Of a stretch of 64,000 nt of DNA, positions 1-6,974 are shown piece by piece (within the stretch, counting starts at the first letter, position 1; each line of letters opens with the position of its first letter). The position numbers and the translations under genes were made by a program. A model generated the notes under the pieces. It did no database searches, had not been told where the DNA came from, and worked only from the letters and a program-made list of their open reading frames with translations. Source of the DNA: a virus; the IMG/VR virus record IMGVR_UViG_3300006810_000037, positions 1-64,000 of that record. One strand, given 5' to 3'.

Positions 1-1362
1 AATTCCACTAGTTGCTTGAATCGTATCTCCAGTAATTGTCGAGCCTGAAAGGTTTGTAAATACACCGCTCGTTCCTGAGATTAAATCTCCGGTAATGGTG
101 GCTCCAGATAAGTAAGTGTAGACTCCTGAATTTGCTTGAACTAAATTCCCATTGATTGTCGAGCCGGAAATAATTCCTGAACTTACAATATTTTCGATAA
201 ATCCAGTTTGTTCAATAATTAAATTTGATTCGCCTGTTATATTTCCTGCGACCCTTAGATTTCCACTGATTACCTGATTTTCAGTAACCGTGAAATTTCC
301 ACTAATTGTTTGATCTCCTTGGAAAGTCATGTTGACAGCGGTTAAGTCTTGAAAGACTCCCGTCTCAACATCCATACGGTTTGCTTGAATATTAGTGCCG
401 GTGATATTAGTAAATACTCCGGAAGTTCCGGAAATATTTGTAAACACTCCCGACACACCTGTGACTACAGTTGCTGAAACTGCATCTCCCGTGATTGTCG
501 CACCTGAAAGGTGTGCAAATTGTCCACCTGCTCCTGAAATATTATTTCCTGTAATGGTTGCTCCTGAAACGTGAGCATATACTCCACTAGTTACCGAAAT
601 TAAATCGCCAGTAATAGTTGTGCCTGATACATATGTAAAGATACCACTTGTGCCATAAATGGAATTTCCAGTAATAGTGTTGCCAGTTATTGTTCCTGTT
701 ATATAAGCACCTGACGCAGTTAAAAGTCCGCTTACACCAAGAGCACCACTTACTGTAAGTGCATCAGTGACAGTAACTCCACTTAACGTAACACTTTGCG
801 CTGTTAAAGTTCCAAATTCGCCAGAGATTCCTGTAACAGTTCCGCCGCTAATATAAGCTGCTGTAAAATTAGAAGTTGCAAAATTTAAAGCATTAATTGT
901 ATCACCTGTTATAACTGCTCCTGAAAAAAAAGAAGTTACAACACCTGTTGAATAAGTGAAGGTTGTGCCAGTAAGGGTTACAATTGTGCCGATCTGAATT
1001 TCAGATTGGTTAAAAGACGAAGTATTACCTGAAACAATACCTCCACTAATAGTTCCGGAAACAATTGCATCATCCTGTACAGTCAGGCCAGAAACGGCGG
1101 CAGCATGGGTGACTGTAAGTCCAGATGTAGTAGTTAACCCACTTATTGTTGCGTTACCGCCAACAATAATATCTCCTGAAAATGTGTTGCCACTAGTATT
1201 CTGGAAGTACTGATCCAGATAAACGACTAACTCATCAAATTGAAATTTCTTATTACGTAAAGAAGGATCTGCTTCGTTAACAGCTACGACTGTAAGCAGA
1301 TCCTCATCAACAATAGAGCCACCCTCAATACTGGGCATCTCCGTAATTTTTCTATTAGCCAC
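1..1362 (-). CDS. Tail-fibre-like repeat protein (C-terminus beyond window)
   Basis: The minus strand is open from a GTG at 1362 to the window edge, giving 454 codons with no stop. The N-terminus reads MANRKITEMPSIEGG, a start style common in cyanophage tail-fibre-like proteins, and is followed by tandem degenerate repeats of the form SGATITGD-x-I-x-TSGVF-x-N-L with a period of about 20 residues. Such Gly/Thr/Ser repeats build beta-helical fibres, so a role in host adsorption or baseplate decoration is inferred. An ATG at 1338 is an alternative start in the same frame. No Shine-Dalgarno sequence is clear. Confidence 0.75.
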   Translation of the reverse strand, partial: MANRKITEMPSIEGGSIVDEDLLTVVAVNEADPSLRNKKFQFDELVVYLDQYFQNTSGNTFSGDIIVGGNATISGLTTTSGLTVTHAAAVSGLTVQDDAIVSGTISGGIVSGNTSSFNQSEIQIGTIVTLTGTTFTYSTGVVTSFFSGAVITGDTINALNFATSNFTAAYISGGTVTGISGEFGTLTAQSVTLSGVTVTDALTVSGALGVSGLLTASGAYITGTITGNTITGNSIYGTSGIFTYVSGTTITGDLISVTSGVYAHVSGATITGNNISGAGGQFAHLSGATITGDAVSATVVTGVSGVFTNISGTSGVFTNITGTNIQANRMDVETGVFQDLTAVNMTFQGDQTISGNFTVTENQVISGNLRVAGNITGESNLIIEQTGFIENIVSSGIISGSTINGNLVQANSGVYTYLSGATITGDLISGTSGVFTNLSGSTITGDTIQATSGI

Positions 1363-1399
1363 CGAAAATCAAGCAAGTTCTGTTACAATTATAAATCTT

Positions 1400-1825
1400 T
1401 TATTTTTCCCTAATCTCAATACGAGATAAAATATCTGTAGAGAAACCCCAGGCAAATTGGACTCCTGCCAAGATTCCCGTTGACAGTGCCAAGATCAACA
1501 GAACTTCTGCTATGGTTAAATTACGCCGCAGATAAACAACATTAGGTTCTGGCACGGGTTGTTGGTATGTTTGTCTCGGAAGTGGCTGAGGACGAGGTTG
1601 AGCTTGTGGGACCTGGGCAATCTGTGGAAGAGGCGTCGGATTTGATTGTGGCTGCATACTACGAGCTGCAATTGCTTGCTGCATCGCAAGATCTCGTGCG
1701 CGTGCCTTCAATGCTTCAATGTTTTCAGGATTAAACATAGGTTCTTGAAGGCTCTGTTCATATTGTGGCAGCTCTTGTGCTTGAGCAGGAGTGCTGGAAG
1801 GGATTTTTTCTTGCATACTAGACAT
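1400..1825 (-). CDS. Pro/Gln-rich protein with C-terminal membrane segment
   Basis: This 141-residue protein has an N-terminal half rich in Pro, Gln and Ala with no predicted fold, and then one hydrophobic helix at about residues 103-128 (LTIAEVLLILALSTG and following). It lies just upstream of the repeat fibre gene on the same strand. I do not recognise a family. A single-span virion or holin-like protein is possible, but position and composition are the only grounds. An internal ATG at codon 4 could be the real start. Confidence 0.6.
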   Translation of the reverse strand: MSSMQEKIPSSTPAQAQELPQYEQSLQEPMFNPENIEALKARARDLAMQQAIAARSMQPQSNPTPLPQIAQVPQAQPRPQPLPRQTYQQPVPEPNVVYLRRNLTIAEVLLILALSTGILAGVQFAWGFSTDILSRIEIREK

Positions 1826-1868
1826 TTACTTCGTGTATAGATTAGCATTATTAAAAATAAAAAGCGAT

Positions 1869-2306
1869 ATGCCAGATGAAATCTCGCGCTGCCTTAAAAA
1901 AATCGGAACTGAGCTTGAAAATGTAAACAAAGCATTAAATAGTATTTGGCATAGCCGTTATCAAAACGGAGAGACTGATGTACTAGATCCAAGATGCCAC
2001 GCCGATGAGTACATCACACTTGAAATATGTGCTAAGAGATTACACGTAACTCCACAAACTATAAGGAATTGGATAAAAATAGGCATGCACAACGAAAATA
2101 AGGGATGGAAAGCAGGTATTCATTATGTCAACGTTGCCGGAGACGCAAAGCTTAAAGGATATTTGAGAATTCCCTGGAACAACCTTGTGCAAACTTTTGC
2201 AAAAAACCCTGTAGAAAAACAAATTCTCCATAAGGGCATCGGAGGCCGAGAGCTTTATAAAGATATTCCTAAACCTGACGATGATGTTGATCATCCAAAA
2301 TTATGA
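1869..2306 (+). CDS. Helix-turn-helix DNA-binding protein
   Basis: The chosen start is ATG 1869 (MPDEISR); the longer frame from 1791 reads through the region opposite the divergent minus gene and is unlikely. Residues 45-65 (LEICAKRLHVTPQTIRNWI) match the helix-turn-helix of the MerR/excisionase superfamily, and a beta-hairpin-like segment ends in RIPWNNLVQTF. It opens a plus-strand run whose genes overlap by ATGA, so a regulator of that operon or of the divergent fibre genes is inferred. Confidence 0.65.
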   Translation: MPDEISRCLKKIGTELENVNKALNSIWHSRYQNGETDVLDPRCHADEYITLEICAKRLHVTPQTIRNWIKIGMHNENKGWKAGIHYVNVAGDAKLKGYLRIPWNNLVQTFAKNPVEKQILHKGIGGRELYKDIPKPDDDVDHPKL

Positions 2307-2758
2307 GCTATAGATTTTACGGATTCGATATAGACGAGGTTACTGTAGAAAACTATGCAGAGGTGCTGCCTAAATCTTTAGCACGTCAAATAGAAATTTT
2401 CTTACCGCCTGAGGGGTCTTTCGCTACGCCCGAGCTCAAGAGATATCTAGAAATTTTAAAAAATTATGAAGAAGAGGATGAGGGTTCAAGTATGACATTG
2501 GCAAACAGGTTGCGCATAGCATTTAGAGATTTAGAGCCCGATACAATTTGTGGGAAATTCCCAAAAGCAGAGCTGCCTCTTAAGCGAAGACTGAGATGTG
2601 TTGCAGAGTATTTGATTAGATCCTCTGAATTTAAAAAACTTAAAGATGAAAATGGTAAACTCATCAAGAGAAAAGGAGTCTTGGGAAAAATGGTGGTTAT
2701 CTACCAGCCTCAAACTAAACTACTCGATTCATTACGTCGTCAAGGTTTAATCCAATGA
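2303..2758 (+). CDS. Hypothetical protein, ATGA-coupled
   Basis: This 151-residue protein has no recognised domain. Its C-terminal third is basic (LPLKRRLRCVAEYLI and KLIKRKGVLGK). The start codon overlaps the stop of the upstream HTH gene by 4 bp, and its own stop overlaps the next start in the same way, which implies translational coupling within one operon. Confidence 0.6.
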   Translation: MSYRFYGFDIDEVTVENYAEVLPKSLARQIEIFLPPEGSFATPELKRYLEILKNYEEEDEGSSMTLANRLRIAFRDLEPDTICGKFPKAELPLKRRLRCVAEYLIRSSEFKKLKDENGKLIKRKGVLGKMVVIYQPQTKLLDSLRRQGLIQ

Positions 2759-3159
2759 ACAGAAGAGAAAAACTTTTACTTAGTATTTTAGGCAAAGAGC
2801 CTGATCTTACTAAGACGAGGATGTTGGACACAACAGTAAAGATAATTCTTGCTGATTTGGGAAAACAATATGTAAAATTCTGGGAGCTTGAAGGTCCCGG
2901 CGTGATGTGCTTTCAGCCTGACCAAGAGCGTTCGATGTTTTATATGACACTTAAAGAAGTTCATTCAGCAGAAGAAAGCTGTGAACGTGATGACAACGGT
3001 GAACTAGCGGAAACTTTTCGTAAAATTTTAGAGGCAGCACAAAAGATTGATCCTACTGAAAAAGCTGCTTATGTAATTAACGATACAAACGGAATTCGTT
3101 ATTTTGAAATTTGTTATAACACTACTAGTGAAAATTCTCTGGAAGACGTTGTTCAATGA
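2755..3159 (+). CDS. Hypothetical protein, ATGA-coupled
   Basis: This is a 134-residue mixed alpha/beta protein of unknown family. It lies third in the operon, with ATGA overlaps at both ends. Acidic residues cluster between 64 and 84. Nothing in the sequence gives a function; it is kept because it is tightly packed between two coupled neighbours. Confidence 0.6.
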   Translation: MNRREKLLLSILGKEPDLTKTRMLDTTVKIILADLGKQYVKFWELEGPGVMCFQPDQERSMFYMTLKEVHSAEESCERDDNGELAETFRKILEAAQKIDPTEKAAYVINDTNGIRYFEICYNTTSENSLEDVVQ

Positions 3160-3737
3160 GACCTTTTGTAGAGAACGAAGATTTTGAATTGATATCAAAC
3201 TATGATCTAGTGCAAAGTGCCCATGCATTATTGGGTGGTATTGACTTAGATGTAGCCAGCTCAGATAAGGCAAACTGTTATGTTTGTGCTGATTCGTACT
3301 ACACACCATCAATGGATGGTTTAAATGAACAGCCATGGTCAGATAGTATTTATTTATTTCCTCCCGGAGGCACTTACTTTTGGCAGCATAAAATGCAGCG
3401 TTGGAAAAAAACACGCTCTGCATCAGTAACCCTTGCTTCGTCGCAAGCTGTATGGTTTAGACGAATGCATCGTGAATGGATGAAAGGAAATATAAGACAA
3501 GGGCTATTCATGACCAATCATTCTGACATGATTCGTTACGACCAACGTATATTCGATTTTCCAATGTGTGTTTTGAAGCATTGTCCGGTCATGATCAAAA
3601 ACACAAGCCAAGGAGTAGATGAAAGAAAGCAGACTTCAACGACCATAATCGTTTATATGCCTCCTCACGGCGTGAATACAAAAAACATCGAAAAATTTAT
3701 CGACATTTATTCTGAAAAGGGCAGAGTTATTTGCTAG
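3156..3737 (+). CDS. Phage DNA N6-adenine methyltransferase-like protein
   Basis: Residues 26-75 follow the layout of the phage Dam-type family: GGIDLDVASSDKANC, then a YYT motif, then DGL and a Trp, then an FPP motif in the place of the catalytic (D/N)PPY (here YLFPPGG). Family members methylate adenine, usually to protect phage DNA from restriction. The change at the catalytic motif means activity is uncertain. It sits directly before the dCTP deaminase gene, so a nucleotide and DNA modification module is inferred. Confidence 0.6.
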   Translation: MRPFVENEDFELISNYDLVQSAHALLGGIDLDVASSDKANCYVCADSYYTPSMDGLNEQPWSDSIYLFPPGGTYFWQHKMQRWKKTRSASVTLASSQAVWFRRMHREWMKGNIRQGLFMTNHSDMIRYDQRIFDFPMCVLKHCPVMIKNTSQGVDERKQTSTTIIVYMPPHGVNTKNIEKFIDIYSEKGRVIC

Positions 3738-3763
3738 GCTTTTCTTTAAGCAATACACAGAAT

Positions 3764-4351
3764 ATGACGCTGTTAGCAGACTTTCAAATTCGCGATCTGG
3801 CAAACCAAAATAAAATGATCGAACCCTTTGTCGATCATGTGGTGAAAGAGGAAGAAGGTAACAAAATCCTTAGCTATGGACTAGGTTCCTACGGCTATGA
3901 TATTCGTCTCGATAGTAAAGAGTGTTTCTTATTTGGGGGTCTTCAAGCAGGTGTTTGCGACCCGAAAGATTTTGATGAGTCTATTCTAAAACCCTTGGAT
4001 CTTCACGTAGATGAAAAGGGTAAATTTTTTATCTTGCCGCCTTACGGTTATTGCCTTGGTGTTGCAAAAGAAAGGCTTAAGCTTCCAAGAGATGTGACAG
4101 TAGTTGCAGTAGGTAAGTCAACTTACGCCCGTTCAGGAATACTGGTTAACATCACACCAGCTGAGGCTTGCTGGGAAGGTTATCTTACTTTAGAAATAAG
4201 TAATTGCACTGGGCTTTTTAATAGGATTTATGCAGATGAAGGTATTACACAATTGCTATTTATGTCTGGTGAACCTTGTTTTGTAAGTTATCAGGATAGA
4301 AAAGGTAAGTATCAAGCACAACCTCATCAAGTTGTATTCTCTAAAGTTTAG
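3764..4351 (+). CDS. dcd: dCTP deaminase / dUTPase-fold protein
   Basis: The protein has the trimeric dUTPase-fold signature of dCTP deaminase: SYGYDIRL near residue 45, GKSTYARSGILV at about 120-131, and TLEISN with the expected catalytic Glu. The enzyme converts dCTP to dUTP and feeds dTTP synthesis. The start is taken at ATG 3764 (MTLLADFQI), which matches the family N-terminus; the frame also opens at TTG 3731 inside the previous gene. The stop overlaps the convergent gene by 4 bp. Confidence 0.85.
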   Translation: MTLLADFQIRDLANQNKMIEPFVDHVVKEEEGNKILSYGLGSYGYDIRLDSKECFLFGGLQAGVCDPKDFDESILKPLDLHVDEKGKFFILPPYGYCLGVAKERLKLPRDVTVVAVGKSTYARSGILVNITPAEACWEGYLTLEISNCTGLFNRIYADEGITQLLFMSGEPCFVSYQDRKGKYQAQPHQVVFSKV

Positions 4352-4695
4352 AATCCATAAAACCTTCCAAAACGGAATGATGGTTTCTTGCTTACCATCA
4401 TTCCACCTGCGCCTGGTTTTCCATAGTTGCGTCCACGGAGGCTCGGCAGCTCAGTACCATTTACCGTAAATTTACCGATTGGTATGCGTGAATCAAGGTT
4501 TGGTTCGTCGTAGTTACGTAGTTTTCGGTATTCACCAGCAGCTTTCGCACTTGCTACTCTTCTTCTATTTCTATCTTCAACCACCTCAGGATTAGACCTT
4601 TGTTGAAAAGCTCTTCTCGCAGCGTTATTTAGGCGGCGATCATCACCTTCGAGAAAGCGTGCATCTGCTGAATAAATAGATTGTATTCTTGTCAA
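4348..4695 (-). CDS. Arg-rich hypothetical protein
   Basis: This 115-residue basic protein has many Arg residues (ARRAFQQR, EDRNRRR) and a Gly/Met-rich C-terminus ending FGRFYGF. It converges on dcd with a 4-bp overlap and stands alone on the minus strand inside a plus-strand run. Composition resembles the small virion proteins of the 23-36 kb block. The family is unknown. Confidence 0.55.
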   Translation of the reverse strand: MTRIQSIYSADARFLEGDDRRLNNAARRAFQQRSNPEVVEDRNRRRVASAKAAGEYRKLRNYDEPNLDSRIPIGKFTVNGTELPSLRGRNYGKPGAGGMMVSKKPSFRFGRFYGF

Positions 4696-4747
4696 GGTCT
4701 AAATTACTGCCTGTTAATATTATAAAAGGACATAATCAAAGAATAGA

Positions 4748-5242
4748 ATGTACGACGTAGCTACAAGTTTCCTCGAGAACTTTGCGGGAAGTAATCCTTA
4801 CGTAAGAAGGTGCGTTACAGGTTGTGATACTAATGGTCAACTTCTTGATAATTACTATTCAGACGTTCCGATGTATGATCAATACAACAACGGAATTTCA
4901 ACATGCGAACAAGGATACAACAGGGAGAATCTGGGGCTAACGGGGAACAACCAACCTGTCTTGATGTCTCCGGAAGCAATGGCAGATCAACAAGTGGCTC
5001 GGATGCCTGGAAGTCAAGCCTCAGTGGACAGGGGCTTTTACATCGGGAAGGAGATGGCTCCAGTGATACCGGGACAAGCTCCGGGGGCGAGGCCCGGTCT
5101 AACCGGTTACATACCGAGCATGGAGGAAGCTCTGGCGGCGGGAGCGACCAACGGAGTTACAGGCTCATTGATGATGGTGGAGATGGGTCCGGACGAGCAG
5201 ATGATGCAGGAGTCAATGAAACGTCGTGGTTTGATCCGGTAG
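4748..5242 (+). CDS. Hypothetical protein overlapping the DUF3310 gene
   Basis: This 164-residue frame starts at ATG 4748. Its second half is Met-rich (MSPEAMADQQVARMPG, SLMMVEMGPDEQMMQ), in the style of the virion proteins elsewhere in the window. The last 340 bp are shared with the next gene in another frame. Either two proteins are made from this stretch, or this frame is joined to the DUF3310 domain by a -1 frameshift. No classical slippery heptamer was seen near the end. Confidence 0.55.
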   Translation: MYDVATSFLENFAGSNPYVRRCVTGCDTNGQLLDNYYSDVPMYDQYNNGISTCEQGYNRENLGLTGNNQPVLMSPEAMADQQVARMPGSQASVDRGFYIGKEMAPVIPGQAPGARPGLTGYIPSMEEALAAGATNGVTGSLMMVEMGPDEQMMQESMKRRGLIR

Positions 5243-5502
5243 AAACTGACTGTCCTGGAGGAATATGCAGTGTTCCTTGGTCAACTAAAGATTCTATCGA
5301 CAATGTAAACCATCCTCCGCATTATACAAATGCTGCAGATATCGAATGCATTGAAGCAATTGAAGCTCAGCTTACTGAAGAAGAATATAGAGGTTACCTG
5401 AAAGGTAATATTGCGAAATATATATGGAGAGAGAGGCATAAGGGGGGAGTTGAGTCTTTAAAGAAAGCAAACTGGTACTTGCAAAGACTCATTGAAATTT
5501 AA
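4903..5502 (+). CDS. DUF3310 (SaV-like) domain protein with Ser/Gly-rich N-terminus
   Basis: The last 65 residues carry the DUF3310 signature: NHPPHYT, then an acidic helix, then KGNIAKYIWRERHKGG, then a Leu-rich helix. This domain is common next to replication and nucleotide genes in phages, and its function is not established. No ATG, GTG or TTG lies between the end of the overlapping gene (5242) and the domain in this frame, so translation must begin upstream, probably at ATG 4903. That makes a long Ser/Gly-rich N-terminus read out of frame from the neighbour. Confidence 0.65.
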   Translation: MRTRIQQGESGANGEQPTCLDVSGSNGRSTSGSDAWKSSLSGQGLLHREGDGSSDTGTSSGGEARSNRLHTEHGGSSGGGSDQRSYRLIDDGGDGSGRADDAGVNETSWFDPVETDCPGGICSVPWSTKDSIDNVNHPPHYTNAADIECIEAIEAQLTEEEYRGYLKGNIAKYIWRERHKGGVESLKKANWYLQRLIEI

Positions 5503-5508
5503 ATTAAA

Positions 5509-5802
5509 TCATAAAAAACTTTTAGTGTCTTCATCATCCTCGTCTAACTCATCCTGGATGATGTAAGTAGTCAGCTCTGAAAGCTCAATATCAGTAGGAA
5601 TGTCGAATTGAATATCGACCTGCTCTTCTGCCATTAAAGCTTTCAGGGCATTCCACTCCATTAAACGTTGATGGTATAGGTTAAGCAATGCGATGATTAG
5701 CTCCTCTCGGTCTAAGGATTGTGCGTGTACTTCTGCTTTACGCATTGCGAATTGCATCTCCAAAGGAAGATGAAACTCTTTAGTCTCAGAACTATTCTCC
5801 AT
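5509..5802 (-). CDS. NblA-like (Ycf18 family) protein
   Basis: Residues 11-60 resemble NblA: LPLEMQFAMRKAE, then SLDREELIIALLNLYHQ, then NALKALMAEE, against the family pattern LTLEQQF ... LSREQA..LLV.LY.Q ... LFK.L. NblA is a small helical adaptor that targets phycobilisomes for proteolysis in cyanobacteria, and phage copies are known. The acidic C-terminal tail of about 35 residues is longer than in classical NblA. The gene stands at the left end of the minus-strand late block. If the call is right it points to a phycobilisome-containing host. Confidence 0.5.
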   Translation of the reverse strand: MENSSETKEFHLPLEMQFAMRKAEVHAQSLDREELIIALLNLYHQRLMEWNALKALMAEEQVDIQFDIPTDIELSELTTYIIQDELDEDDEDTKSFL

Positions 5803-5826
5803 GTAACTCCTGCACTTTTCTTAATT

Positions 5827-6486
5827 TTACTCTAAAGCATAAAAGACATTCTCAATATCTTGGTGAAAAGGGAAAAAATGTTTAGTTCCTAATTCGAATT
5901 CATTTGCAAATTCGGATAAGACATAAGGATTTACACTTTGTTCAAATTTTCTAATAGCGTTGACTTGCGCAAGAGATGCCTCGTATTCTCTAAAAGCTTT
6001 TAATAAAATGTCAGGAGCTTTACAAAGGTAGCGCTCACAATTACTTAAAAATAAATCAGCTTCTTCACGTCTTCTCTCTAGTAATCCTCCGATTACTTTA
6101 TGCTCTGCATCAAAGATCCAACGGTTAAATTCATGTACAACTTCAGAAAAATCTTCTCTCTCAATGGCGTCAACAATTGAGCTATAAAACGCATCCCATC
6201 CTACTGAATGTATAAAAGAAAGCAACGCATTATGCATACAAGAATCAATATCTAAATTAAGAGATTGAACTTGACCATCAATTACATCTAATTCTGAAAG
6301 CAAATACTCAAGAGCTTTTTTCTTAGAAACAAGATGTCCTTTTAGTACAGGTGATCCGTCTGGATAAAACTCTGAGCCATAACCAATCGTGTAAGGAGCT
6401 GCTCCTGTTAAAGGATCAGGACATGCACGCTCATTAAAACCTTCGTACTTTTTTACAATACAAATAGCGGACGAAAAATCGTGCAT
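5827..6486 (-). CDS. GH24 endolysin (phage lysozyme)
   Basis: From ATG 6486 the N-terminus reads VKKYEGF, then PDPLTG, then YTIGYG, placing the T4-lysozyme-type catalytic triad at Glu15, Asp24 and Thr33. The rest (LLSFIHSVGWDAFYSS; GLLERRREEADLFL) fits GH24 enzymes, which cut the glycan strands of peptidoglycan. A C-terminal extension of about 70 residues follows. No signal peptide is seen, so a holin would be needed. GTG 6495 is an alternative start. The gene lies at the end of the late block. Confidence 0.85.
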   Translation of the reverse strand: MHDFSSAICIVKKYEGFNERACPDPLTGAAPYTIGYGSEFYPDGSPVLKGHLVSKKKALEYLLSELDVIDGQVQSLNLDIDSCMHNALLSFIHSVGWDAFYSSIVDAIEREDFSEVVHEFNRWIFDAEHKVIGGLLERRREEADLFLSNCERYLCKAPDILLKAFREYEASLAQVNAIRKFEQSVNPYVLSEFANEFELGTKHFFPFHQDIENVFYALE

Positions 6487-6519
6487 GATAAACACAAATC
6501 TCAGCCAATTATAAACTAT

Positions 6520-6633
6520 TTATTTACCTTGGCCTCGTAATTTTTTTCGCGTTCCTTTTGGTTTTGAATGTTTACCATTACCTTGTCTAGTTTTCTTAGG
6601 CTTTGCCTCTACGTATGTACCACCTTTTAACAT
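6520..6633 (-). CDS. Small basic protein, 37 aa
   Basis: This short frame runs from ATG 6633 to TAA 6520 and encodes a very basic peptide beginning MLKGGTYVEAKPKKTRQG and ending RKKLRGQGK. I recall similar 35-45-residue peptides in many marine cyanophages. It sits between two late genes of the same strand with matching spacing. A nucleic-acid-contacting virion peptide is inferred from charge only. Confidence 0.65.
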   Translation of the reverse strand: MLKGGTYVEAKPKKTRQGNGKHSKPKGTRKKLRGQGK

Positions 6634-6669
6634 TTAATGAGTGCATCTACAATGAGCATAACACTTATG

Positions 6670-6972
6670 CTACCATTTTTCGCGGTCAGCCCAGTATGCT
6701 GCAGACATTTTTCCTTTGGCAATATTTTTTCCATGCCGTGCTTTAAAAGAGGCACGTTTCTTTTGCATCTTTTCTGACTCACCAGCTTTTGGTTTACCCG
6801 CTGTTTTAGCACCTTGCTCACCAAAACGAATTAGTTTTTCTTTGCCGCCTTCTTTTGCTAGGACCATATGAGATTTGTTGGGATGATTAGGAGTTCTCAC
6901 AGGCTTATTAGGCTTTAGCGAGTCCTTTGCTTTCTTTGCTGCTGATGCTGCTTTTAATCTTTTGTTAGACAT
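6670..6972 (-). CDS. Basic DUF6321-like protein
   Basis: The C-terminal 65 residues (SHMVLAKEGGKEKLIRFG ... SFKARHGKNIAKGKMSA ... WADREKW) match a small basic family that I recall as DUF6321, widespread in marine phages. The first 30 residues are Lys/Ala-rich. The function is unknown. The stop of the large virion gene upstream lies 3 bp from this ATG, so the two are co-transcribed. Confidence 0.65.
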   Translation of the reverse strand: MSNKRLKAASAAKKAKDSLKPNKPVRTPNHPNKSHMVLAKEGGKEKLIRFGEQGAKTAGKPKAGESEKMQKKRASFKARHGKNIAKGKMSAAYWADREKW

Positions 6973-6974
6973 AA

